Source: Chloroflexota bacterium | GTDB lineage: Bacteria > Chloroflexota > Chloroflexia > Thermomicrobiales > UBA6265 | Length of the DNA stretch: 9,093 bases | Direction of reading: 5' to 3' | NCBI GenBank assembly: GCA_019348515.1 | Contig: JAHWJF010000100.1 | Span: 1 to 9,093, forward strand | Shown: positions 1 to 6,469 of the stretch, one piece after another | How positions within the stretch are numbered: position 1 is the stretch's first letter | Layout of the letters: each line of letters starts with the position of its first letter | The notes under the pieces: model-generated | Seen by the model: only the letters and a program-made list of their open reading frames with translations | Database searches by the model: none | What the model was told of the DNA's origin: nothing | Made by a program: the position numbers and the translations under genes

Positions 1-45
1 TAGGCTCGACTTGCCGGCCTGCGGATAGGCCCAGCGTCCTATGGG

Positions 46-59
46 ACGTTCGTGAACGT
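46..59. repeat. 14-bp palindrome (ACGTTC-GT-GAACGT)
   Basis: Perfect inverted repeat with 6-bp arms and a 2-bp centre, just beyond the 3' end of the minus-strand secreted-protein gene. On the minus strand it is followed by a second, weaker hairpin (GGCCT / AGGCC arms, 16-31). No T-run follows either, so they do not make a convincing intrinsic terminator. It could instead be an operator for a gene off the left edge. Function unknown. Confidence 0.35.
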
Positions 60-77
60 GACGACCTCATCAACCAG

Positions 78-674
78 CTAGCGATCTTCCACCTCGACAA
101 AGATCATGAGCATGGTTTCTGGCCCGTCGGGAGGGATCGGCGGGTCATCACTGACGACGAGAGCGCTGACCCGCCCGTCGGCCATGAGCGAGACGTCAGT
201 AACGGCGAGGAGCCGGATGTACTCCCCGACCGGGATCGGCTCGTATGGAGCCACGTGGGCGGAGATATCCTCGGGGGTCGTGTCCGGGGGCGGTCCGAAC
301 CCGCGGAGCATGTCGGCGGTGAAGAGGGCGTAGAAGCGCCCATTCTCGGCGCGGTTTTGGCAGGCGAAGAGCTGCCGCACTGTGGCCGTTATCTCCGTCA
401 CAATCGCCGCGTCAGCCGGCTCGCCAAGAGGAAGCGAGACCGACGTCATGGCCGTGTCGGCTTCAGGCGTTGAGGGCTCTGGCATGCCTGCGGCGGGCCG
501 GGGGTACCACATCTCGATCAGCTCTTCGACCGGCACCGGTTCGACCCGGCACTCGGCGGGATCGATAGCTTCCCCACCCGAACCCGTTGGCGTGGCGACT
601 TGCGCGTGGCCGGTCTGCGGCCAGACGAGCAAGAGCGTAACGAGAACAGCAGCGAGAATCGGGCGGGAACACAT
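78..674 (-). CDS. small secreted protein of unknown function, possibly NTF2/SnoaL-like
   Basis: A 198-residue protein I do not recognise as a named family. Residues 1-24 form a Sec signal peptide: a short n-region with Arg4, a hydrophobic core over residues 6-18, and likely cleavage after Gly-His-Ala (24). The mature protein starts with a Thr/Pro/Gly-rich linker. It has only two cysteines (about 42 and 105), which could form a disulfide. The second half, from 'TATVRQLFACQNR' through 'FYALFTADMLRGF' to strands ending 'MLMIFVEVEDR', has the helix-then-beta-sheet rhythm of NTF2/SnoaL-like proteins; this is inference from pattern only. I chose ATG 674 because AAGGAC lies 9 nt upstream and it gives a standard signal peptide. 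A GTG at 728 with AAAGGG 7 nt upstream is in frame and would add 18 residues. It lies downstream of the LuxR-type regulator gene on the same strand but has its own promoter-like element, so it may be separately controlled. Confidence 0.75.
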   Translation of the reverse strand: MCSRPILAAVLVTLLLVWPQTGHAQVATPTGSGGEAIDPAECRVEPVPVEELIEMWYPRPAAGMPEPSTPEADTAMTSVSLPLGEPADAAIVTEITATVRQLFACQNRAENGRFYALFTADMLRGFGPPPDTTPEDISAHVAPYEPIPVGEYIRLLAVTDVSLMADGRVSALVVSDDPPIPPDGPETMLMIFVEVEDR

Positions 675-857
675 TCGAGGCAAGTCCTTGTCTCGTCCAG
701 CCGCCTCGACGGGAGAGGGACGGTTCACGAAACCGCCCTTTACAGTGGGAAGCTCCCTTCTGACAGGCGGCCACGTTGCACTACATGGGATCTCTGCCGG
801 TTGCCGCCTTCAGGATGCGTGCAGCCCGAAGCGTACGCTGTGTCTGGAGATGTCGAC

Positions 858-875
858 ATACCTAATCATAGGTAT
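858..875. promoter_or_regulatory. 7-4-7 inverted repeat, NarL/LuxR-type operator candidate
   Basis: ATACCTA-ATCA-TAGGTAT, perfect 7-bp arms around a 4-bp centre. Read as 7-2-7 it is TACCTAA-TC-ATAGGTA. The right heptamer on the minus strand (TACCTAT) fits the TACYYMT heptamer known for NarL, and the left one differs at the last base. The neighbouring regulator gene encodes a LuxR/NarL-type helix-turn-helix, so it is a natural candidate to bind here; that link is inference. The repeat covers the candidate -10 of the minus-strand gene, which would suit repression. Confidence 0.5.
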
Positions 876-891
876 TTCTTTAATATTCCAA
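865..891 (-). promoter_or_regulatory. candidate sigma-70-type promoter for the secreted-protein gene
   Basis: On the minus strand TTGGAA (886-891) is followed after 15 nt by TATGAT (865-870, one mismatch to TATAAT). The 15-nt spacing is shorter than ideal. It lies in the most AT-rich stretch of an otherwise GC-rich window, between the regulator gene and the exported-protein gene. A transcript starting near 857 would have a leader of roughly 130-180 nt, depending on the start codon used. No structured RNA was recognised in that leader. A 10-bp palindrome (AGCGTACGCT, 830-839) lies just downstream. Confidence 0.4.
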
Positions 892-954
892 CGGCACCGA
901 CGGCGTGGAGAAACAGGCACTACGGGGCCATGTCGGCCACAGGATGATCGACTG

Positions 955-3282
955 TCAGGCAAGACCCATGCGAACCGCGTAAGACGCAATGGCCGCGCGA
1001 GAGTCGACCCCGAGCTTGCGGCGGATGTTCTTGGTATGAACCATCGCCGTGTAGCGACTGATAAAGAGGGCGGTGGCGATCTCGCGGTCGGAGCGCCCGG
1101 CGGCGAGGAGGCGAAGCACCTCTAATTCCCGCGAGGTAAGCCCGTGGCTGGTTGCGCCGGATCGTCGCCGAGGGAGGTCTTCTCCCAGCTGTGGCAAGTC
1201 GGCGGCGGCCAGCGCCTCGGCGGACGCCTGCGCGATGGAGAGCTGCCGGCCAGCCTGCCATGCTGCCGCGAAGACGGTTGAATCGAGCGCCGATCGCACG
1301 GCACTAAGGGTTGCGTCGTGGCGAGACTGGAGTGCGGGCTCGAGCGCGCTGTCGAGGCGCTCTCGCAACGCGTCAGCCGCACCCAGGAGGCGAGCCGCAC
1401 GCACCGTGTCGGTGCCGGCCGCAATTCCCGCCAGCCCTTCCCAACACTCGGCAATCGCCGTGGATGTCTCCCCTAGACACCGAAACCGCTGCAGGGCGTC
1501 CGCGAGAAAGCGTGCCGCTCGGGTCTCGTCTCCCTGCACGCGCATCACCTCACCGAGGGAGAGGAGAAAGATTGCCGCGGCGCGCTGGTCGCCGGTGGCT
1601 TCACTGAGGGCTATCGCCTCCTCGAACAGCGCGGCAGCCCGCGCGTGATCACCCCTAAAGCCGGCCACCAGTCCGAGGTTGCCAAGAATGCCGGCGATCT
1701 CTGCCTGGTCGCCGCTCGCTCGAAAAAACGACAGCGCTTCCTCGAAGAACTGTGTAGCGGAAGCGAAGTCCTCACACGCGGCTGCCACGTTCCCGAGGAC
1801 GCAGAGCGCTCGGCTCCTCCCGCTGTCGTCCTCACCGGGCCTCCATAACGACAAACTCTCCTCGGCAAGGCGAACAGCGTGGTCGTAATCCGCCTGCAGG
1901 AACGCCAGGTGACTGGCCCAGACGAGAGCGTGCCCGCGAACATCCGGCGCGACCGGCCCGGCGGCCAGGGCTCGCGCAAACCACGATCGCCCCTCGCTCA
2001 CGTGGCCGCGCACGGCCCAGAATTGCCAGAGCGCCGACGCCAACCGCAATGCCTGGGCGGGATCATTGGCGATCGTCCAGCCAAGGGCGGCTCGCAGATT
2101 GTCGTGGTCCCGTTCGAGCTGGTCGAGCCACGCTTCAGATTCGAATGAGACTGATGAATCTGTTGCGGAGGCTAACGCGAGGCAATGTGCCGCAAGACGA
2201 TGCCGTAACTCCTCCTCCTCGCCGTGGGCTGCCAATTGCTCCAACCCGTACTCGCGAATCGATTCGAGCATGAGGAAGCGAGGCTCGCCCGTACCGATCG
2301 TTCGCTGGATGAGGCTGTGCTCCAGGAGCCGACCGAGGCCGTTCAGGACAGCGTCTGCGGCACCAGGTATGCATGGACCGATCACGGCCTCAGCTGCCGC
2401 GGCGTCGCACCCACCGACGAAAACGGCGAGTCCCCGGAATCCCCGCTGCTCCTCGGGTGAAAGCAGCGCATAGCTCCAGCCGATCGCATCACGCAGCGTC
2501 CGATGGCGCTGGGTGGCGTCACGCGGTCCTCGCGTGAGCACGGCGAGGCGACCGTCCAACCGGGCGGCCAGGGCGGCGGGGGACAGGGTCTCCAGCCGCG
2601 CCGCCGCGAGCTCGATCGCGAGGGGTAATCCTTCGAGTTGTGAGCAGACGCGGGCAATTGCCACGGCGTTCTCCGGTCTGAGGGCGAACCCATGATCGAC
2701 CGCGGCGGCTCGCCCGATGAAGAGCGCGACGGATGGATTCCGTCCTAATCGGTCGATCGATGGCAACCGGATCGGATCGGGAACCGGCAGGGGCGGCACA
2801 GACAGGTGATGTTCACCGCCCACCCGCAATCGGACCCGGCTGGTGACCAATGCTGATACGTTTGGACAGAGCGTGAGCAGGTGGCTCATTTCCGGGGCGG
2901 CGTCAACGACCTGCTCAAAGTTGTCGAGCACGAGGAGGAGGTGCTTCTGGTGGATCTCCCCGACCAACCGATCGAAGAGCGGACACGTCCCGTCATCACG
3001 AATGGCGAGCGCATCTGCGACAGCGGAGATCACCAATTCGGGATCGTGCACAGACGCCAGGGGAACAAACACCACGCCGTGTTCAAATGTGTCCGCAAGT
3101 GCAGCCGCGGTTGCAATCGCGAACCGCGTCTTTCCGACGCCGGCCACGCCGGTCAGCGTGAGAAGACGAACATCTCCACAGAGATAAGCGGCAGCAGCGG
3201 CAACTTCATGCTCACGCCCGATGAGCGGCGTGAGCGGAAGTGGAACGTTCGAAGATGGAGGAAATCCTAGAACGCTCGACAT
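955..3282 (-). CDS. STAND ATPase / TPR / LuxR-family transcriptional regulator
   Basis: A 775-residue signal-transduction regulator. The N-terminal STAND (NB-ARC-like) NTPase has the P-loop GVAGVGKT (45-52), Walker B LLLVLDN (115-121), a sensor-type 'VTSR' segment shortly after, and the GLPLAIEL motif (218-225). A winged-helix-like segment follows around LESIREYG (339-346). Then comes a long TPR-like helical repeat region, about 375-640, with repeated 'A..L.EEAL' helices. The C-terminus is a LuxR/GerE helix-turn-helix (715-775) with LTSRELEVLRLLAAG and 'KLGV'. Proteins of this build are common in Chloroflexota and Actinomycetota. They are thought to be ATP-dependent switches that open on ligand or partner binding to the TPRs and then bind DNA. 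GTG at 3291 is in frame, but ATG at 3282 is preferred because GAGGTG lies 6 nt upstream. The gene is not closely linked to an operon; its nearest visible target is the promoter downstream at 858-891. The inducing signal is unknown. Confidence 0.93.
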   Translation of the reverse strand: MSSVLGFPPSSNVPLPLTPLIGREHEVAAAAAYLCGDVRLLTLTGVAGVGKTRFAIATAAALADTFEHGVVFVPLASVHDPELVISAVADALAIRDDGTCPLFDRLVGEIHQKHLLLVLDNFEQVVDAAPEMSHLLTLCPNVSALVTSRVRLRVGGEHHLSVPPLPVPDPIRLPSIDRLGRNPSVALFIGRAAAVDHGFALRPENAVAIARVCSQLEGLPLAIELAAARLETLSPAALAARLDGRLAVLTRGPRDATQRHRTLRDAIGWSYALLSPEEQRGFRGLAVFVGGCDAAAAEAVIGPCIPGAADAVLNGLGRLLEHSLIQRTIGTGEPRFLMLESIREYGLEQLAAHGEEEELRHRLAAHCLALASATDSSVSFESEAWLDQLERDHDNLRAALGWTIANDPAQALRLASALWQFWAVRGHVSEGRSWFARALAAGPVAPDVRGHALVWASHLAFLQADYDHAVRLAEESLSLWRPGEDDSGRSRALCVLGNVAAACEDFASATQFFEEALSFFRASGDQAEIAGILGNLGLVAGFRGDHARAAALFEEAIALSEATGDQRAAAIFLLSLGEVMRVQGDETRAARFLADALQRFRCLGETSTAIAECWEGLAGIAAGTDTVRAARLLGAADALRERLDSALEPALQSRHDATLSAVRSALDSTVFAAAWQAGRQLSIAQASAEALAAADLPQLGEDLPRRRSGATSHGLTSRELEVLRLLAAGRSDREIATALFISRYTAMVHTKNIRRKLGVDSRAAIASYAVRMGLA

Positions 3283-3288
3283 CCTCGC

Positions 3289-3294
3289 CACCTC
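3289..3294 (-). promoter_or_regulatory. ribosome binding site that decides the regulator start
   Basis: GAGGTG on the minus strand, 6 nt before ATG 3282. It overlaps the alternative GTG start (3291), which has no comparable Shine-Dalgarno sequence at the right distance, so the ATG is favoured. Confidence 0.6.
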
Positions 3295-3651
3295 AATTAT
3301 CCGGCTGCAATGCGGGCACCGTACCTTGATGGAGAGTTACTGAGCAGTCAATCCAGATATGGTCGTCCATTCCAATTGTTGCCACTCTGGCCCATTGAAA
3401 TGTGACCTCACTTGACGAACGGATCAGTATCTCTTGACGTTTCGTGCGTCCCTTTCGTGCGTCCCTTTCTGTTTGAGCCATGACCAGGCCGAAACCTGAG
3501 GTCTGTCGTATCCCGTTATGGCTTGCCTAGCCAATTCAATGCCATTGAGAGGCGGTGACACCCCGCCCTACCATGGTCATGGCCTTGCCCTATCCGGCCC
3601 GACCCATGGGCATCAGATGAGGGGCGAGGTCGTACCGCCCGTGACCCACCT
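3295..3651. other. intergenic region upstream of the regulator gene, no supported gene
   Basis: This stretch must carry the regulator's promoter on the minus strand, but I found no convincing -35/-10 pair. It contains a 13-bp tandem repeat (3440-3469) and a small hairpin (TGGCT / AGCCA around 3519-3533). A 62-codon minus-strand frame (3293-3481) has no ribosome binding site and no recognisable protein features, so it is not called as a gene. The segment from about 3560 is low-complexity in all frames and may be decayed sequence from the remnants to its right. Confidence 0.5.
3440..3469. repeat. 13-bp direct tandem repeat, about 2.3 copies
   Basis: The unit TTTCGTGCGTCCC occurs at 3440-3452 and 3453-3465, with a partial third copy (TTTC) to 3469. 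The two full copies are identical. It lies about 160-190 bp upstream of the regulator start codon. It could be a slippage product or a tandem binding site; no known site is recognised. Confidence 0.7.
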
Positions 3652-3843
3652 ATGCCCAACACGACAACACCCTGCCCAAGGCCTGTACTGCTCAGCGAAC
3701 TGAAGCGCAGACGCCTGCATGCACTCGGGGTTCAGGCAGGTCACTACCGGATCGCACCGCACCCCAATCAGGGCCTTGCTACCATCATGACGGCATCGCC
3801 GCCCTCGGCCCTGGAGATTCCGTCGTGCCGCCCGCATCGTTGA
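3652..3843 (+). pseudogene. possible remnant of a Chloroflexota effector-associated (EAD-like) domain protein
   Basis: The 63-codon frame contains LKRRRLHALGVQAGHYRIA (residues 17-35), followed by a His-Pro-rich segment. It resembles the recurring 'L..RRLH.LE.QAA.YG..TPPHI' stretch that I recall from short death-fold-like effector-associated domains of Chloroflexota and cyanobacteria, where they adapt NACHT, TIR or protease effectors. Here Glu is replaced by Gly, the conserved Gly after Tyr is Arg, and the following 'IEIED' helix is absent. Upstream in frame, to the stop at 3556, the sequence is proline/tryptophan-rich and not protein-like. I therefore call it a decayed fragment rather than a working gene. 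Its stop (TGA 3841-3843) overlaps the start region of the recD2 fragment. The resemblance is from memory and rests on one short segment. Confidence 0.35.
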
Positions 3844-3995
3844 CCAACCCTGTTCTCACCACTGATTCGGCCTCCCGACGGGAGCTGCGCGGCGTGGTGG
3901 AGCGGATCACGTTTCAGAACCCGGAGGACAGTTTCACCGTTGCCCGCCTTGCCCTTCCACATCCTGGAGGCCGTGCCTCTCTTGCGGCCCGCTGA
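3825..3995 (+). pseudogene. recD2: truncated 5' end of a recD2-type helicase gene
   Basis: A 56-codon frame starting at GTG 3825 (GGAG 8 nt upstream; a TTG at 3840 is also in frame). Residues around 20-42 read ELRGVVERITFQN then PEDSFTVARLA. This matches the opening OB-fold-like N-terminal segment of RecD2/RecD-like superfamily 1 DNA helicases (pattern 'L.G.VERIT..N.EN.FTVARL'). RecD2 proteins are about 700-800 residues, yet this frame ends at TGA 3993-3995, before any helicase motif. Nothing helicase-like continues in any frame to the right; instead the DMFase-like gene occupies the opposite strand. The start and its ribosome site look intact, so the gene was cut by a rearrangement rather than slowly decayed. 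The break probably lies between about 3966 and 3998. An unrelated small gene is unlikely given the motif. Confidence 0.7.
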
Positions 3996-6210
3996 ACCGT
4001 CGTAGCACGTTGCGCGTTACGGTCGCGACGGTGTTGGCATACCCGTGCGCCGATAGTGACCCAGTCCAGGCGATTGACCCGACTGAGAAAACGGCGCCGC
4101 CACCCGGATACTCGAGGTACACCATGTCGGCGCGAACGCGCGGATTGACCGTACCTCCTTGCATCGAATCAGTCATCAGGATCTCCTCGGCCGCTGCCTG
4201 GTAGCCGTTAGAGAAGCCTGTGGCTGTTGCGAGCAGCATCGCGTGCGCCGGGGTACCCAGGTCACGGTCATAGCGGTCGATCTCGTGACCGGCCGCCCCA
4301 TGTCCGAGGACCAGGTTTGGGCAATTGCCGATTGGCTCGTCTGGATCGATCCCTTCGAAGACGAAGGAAACTCGCGGGTCGAAGCTGTCGGGTTGGCGCC
4401 GGTACGGCATGGCCCAATCGAAGCCTTGGCCAGTGAACCCTACCCCGACGAGAGCCTGGGGTGACCGACCGCGGTTTCGCCATAATCCACCGAGCTCCCT
4501 AGTGGTGCTGTGGTAGTACTCGCCAGGTGCGGCTCGCCAGGCGCCGGTTCCGCCCCAGCGACGAACCTCGATCAGGTGCGAGTTCTCGGGGTCGATCGAG
4601 GTTACCCAGTAAAAGCCGTTGCCACCGAGGTACATCACGCGCCCGCCGCTCTCGAGGTATGTTCGCAAGGCAGCGAGCATCCGGTCAGTCCAATACTCCG
4701 GGTGTGAGCCGGTGATGACAACCTGGTAGGGGGCGAGGAGCGCCGCCCCTTCGCCATGAACATCCTCATCGGTGATCGCGTCAAAGGCAAATCCTTCGTG
4801 TTCCAGCCAATCCACCAGGTAGAGGTCGGCCGGAAAGGCATGCGGCGCGTCGATGTGGCGGGCTCGCGCCTTGGGTCGCAGGTTCAGGATCGGCCGCAGC
4901 CGCGACGAGTAGCAGACGCCTGAGCCGTCGGCGTGGAAGTCGTAGAGACTGAGGAGCTTGTTGGCTTCGAGGTATCGCAGCTCGCTCGCATCGACAGCCG
5001 GGTTCATCCGCGGCAGGTGGAGCTTTGGCGAGTACGCGATTTCTGTTCCCTGCTCGTTCCCATAGGCGAGGTAGGTGAGGGTCGGAAACAGGACCGCGAT
5101 CGTCGCCAACGGCCGTGCAGTCGGCGGCCTGACAAAGAAGGGGATATGGTCCTCGGCCCCCTCGCTCTGTAATCGAGCGGCGTAAACCCCGCTCGGCAGA
5201 TCCGGCGATACCGTGAATGCGAAGTCCGGCTCCCAACCGACGTCATCTACGTCGTCTTCATGGAACCAGATTGCGCCATACTGCTCGGGGACGCGCCGCG
5301 GGTCCGTCTCCTGTCCACTCCAGTTGTGACCAGTCACAGCACGAGTAGGCATGTTTACCGCGCGGCCATGCAACCCGTTTGCGGACCGGTCGAACACTTG
5401 TCTCGACGCCGTGTCGGCACCAAAGTCCCAGGCGGCTATCACCTCCTTGCCAAAGGCCATATCGGACCCGCGATCGCGTGAGGCCCGCAACTCCTCCAGG
5501 GAGAGCGCTCGCGCATATATACGCAGTCCGTCGATCTTCCCATTGAAATGACCGCCGATCACCGGGTCAATCACCGAGTCACCCTCGACATACCCCCCGA
5601 TGACCAGCGGCACGGCCGACCAGAGATTCGGGCTCGCCGGTACCCGGTGCTCGGCCGCGAGTCGCACCGGGTCATTCGGCCAGACCTCACGCGGCTCTTG
5701 AAGCAGGAGAACGTGTCCGTGTTCCGCATCGAATGAGACGGCGACGAAGCACCACTCGTTGGCGCGCAGAGGCGCGCCAGCGGAGATCCGCGAGGTGTTG
5801 CCGTGTCCATCACCCAGCCAGAACGAGAGGTAACCGTCCGCGTTGATCACGAGTCCGTAGCCGCGGCCCGCAGCGGCCGACCACTTCGTCACGATTCCCT
5901 GCGCCCCCTTGCCGGGCAAGGTCGGCCAAATCCACGCCCCCAAGGTCAGTCCGGGCGGCGGCTCCAGAACGGGGTGGTCCGGCACGATCACGTAGGAGCC
6001 AGGGAAGATAAGCTGCACCCGGCCGGGGTAGACGTCATCGACGGCTGAAACCACAACGCGTTCCCTGAAGCCGGGACCGGTCGAATTCTCATCGCCGTGG
6101 ATGAGACGGACGACACTCGCTTGATACGTCTCCCGGCTACAGCTCACCATAAAGCGAATCGTCTCGCCGGGCGCGACGCTCAGTCGATCCGCGTAACCAA
6201 CGAGTTCCAT
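3934..6210 (-). CDS. N,N-dimethylformamidase large-subunit-like protein with LamG domain
   Basis: A 758-residue protein close in length to DmfA2 (about 760), the large subunit of the iron enzyme that hydrolyses dimethylformamide to dimethylamine and formate. There is no signal peptide, so it is probably cytoplasmic. Residues 1-65 form a beta-rich start; about 66-245 are a LamG/concanavalin-like sandwich (GLTLGAWIWP, then GKIDGLRIYARAL). From about 365 the DMFase beta C-terminal, GATase-like domain begins: TYLAYGNEQG, LYDFHADGSGVCYSSRLRP, ITGSHPEYWT, GGRVMYLGGNGFYW. Tyr383, Tyr423 and Glu505 are offset by a near-constant 16-17 from Tyr399, Tyr440 and Glu521, which I recall as the iron ligands of Paracoccus DmfA2. 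The small DmfA1 partner (about 130 residues) is not visible here. The natural C-terminus is probably near NVLRRF (734-739). The last ~15 residues are encoded antisense to the recD2 fragment. ATG 6210 is the only reasonable start; its ribosome site (GGTGGG) is weak. It is divergent from the aminotransferase operon. The substrate is not known; family membership is secure, exact reaction is not. Confidence 0.88.
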   Translation of the reverse strand: MELVGYADRLSVAPGETIRFMVSCSRETYQASVVRLIHGDENSTGPGFRERVVVSAVDDVYPGRVQLIFPGSYVIVPDHPVLEPPPGLTLGAWIWPTLPGKGAQGIVTKWSAAAGRGYGLVINADGYLSFWLGDGHGNTSRISAGAPLRANEWCFVAVSFDAEHGHVLLLQEPREVWPNDPVRLAAEHRVPASPNLWSAVPLVIGGYVEGDSVIDPVIGGHFNGKIDGLRIYARALSLEELRASRDRGSDMAFGKEVIAAWDFGADTASRQVFDRSANGLHGRAVNMPTRAVTGHNWSGQETDPRRVPEQYGAIWFHEDDVDDVGWEPDFAFTVSPDLPSGVYAARLQSEGAEDHIPFFVRPPTARPLATIAVLFPTLTYLAYGNEQGTEIAYSPKLHLPRMNPAVDASELRYLEANKLLSLYDFHADGSGVCYSSRLRPILNLRPKARARHIDAPHAFPADLYLVDWLEHEGFAFDAITDEDVHGEGAALLAPYQVVITGSHPEYWTDRMLAALRTYLESGGRVMYLGGNGFYWVTSIDPENSHLIEVRRWGGTGAWRAAPGEYYHSTTRELGGLWRNRGRSPQALVGVGFTGQGFDWAMPYRRQPDSFDPRVSFVFEGIDPDEPIGNCPNLVLGHGAAGHEIDRYDRDLGTPAHAMLLATATGFSNGYQAAAEEILMTDSMQGGTVNPRVRADMVYLEYPGGGAVFSVGSIAWTGSLSAHGYANTVATVTRNVLRRFSGPQERHGLQDVEGQGGQR

Positions 6211-6228
6211 CTGCCCACCATCATCACG

Positions 6229-6240
6229 GTCGATATCGAC
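6229..6240. promoter_or_regulatory. 12-bp palindrome, operator candidate in the divergent promoter region
   Basis: GTCGATATCGAC, a perfect palindrome placed between the candidate -10 (6254-6259) and the start codon (6210) of the minus-strand DMFase-like gene. A dimeric repressor bound here would block the DMFase-like gene. No cognate regulator gene is visible in the window apart from the distant STAND/LuxR protein, and the motif does not resemble the palindrome at 858-875. Confidence 0.35.
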
Positions 6241-6253
6241 TCGACGACCAGGG

Positions 6254-6259
6254 AATATA
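6254..6259 (-). promoter_or_regulatory. candidate -10 element for the DMFase-like gene
   Basis: TATATT on the minus strand (one mismatch to TATAAT) within the short AT-rich patch of the 259-bp divergent intergenic region. It would give a 5' leader of roughly 35 nt. No good -35 lies 16-18 nt upstream, so this is tentative. On the plus strand TTGACT (6360-6365) and TACACT (6411-6416) are isolated promoter-like hexamers that do not pair at a normal distance. Confidence 0.25.
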
Positions 6260-6469
6260 GGAGAACCGTCGCCGTAGGATCCTCGCAGATTCGTCAGGTG
6301 AGGTCGACGGCATGTGCTTCTTGAGGCAAACGACCGGGATCGGTGCAGGTATCTTCACATTGACTGCCCAGGATGGCGCACGACGGCTAAGGCGCGAGTT
6401 CATCAGGGTTACACTGCGACAGACAGGCAGATAGTTCCCCTCCCGTCATAGACGAACCAAGAGGACACC

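Noticed and set aside
382..1125. Long plus-strand reading frame (247 codons)
   Set aside because: It is the antisense shadow of the secreted protein and of the 3' end of the regulator; it is Ser/Arg-rich, crosses the AT-rich promoter gap and has no protein-family features.
3293..3481. 62-codon minus-strand frame directly upstream of the regulator gene
   Set aside because: No ribosome binding site before its ATG, no recognisable motif, and it spans the 13-bp tandem repeat; more likely part of the regulator's upstream region.
3500..3840. Possible tRNA, small RNA, insertion sequence or CRISPR content in the gene-poor middle region
   Set aside because: I found no cloverleaf or GGTTCRANNCC-type arm in context, no transposase fragment, no terminal inverted repeats and no regularly spaced repeats.
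4781..5236. 151-codon minus-strand frame inside the DMFase-like gene
   Set aside because: Same strand but another frame of a clearly conserved protein; Arg/Pro-rich shadow.
6360..6416. TTGACT (6360-6365) with TACACT (6411-6416) as the aminotransferase promoter
   Set aside because: The hexamers are about 45 nt apart, far from the usual 16-18 nt spacing, and neither has a proper partner.
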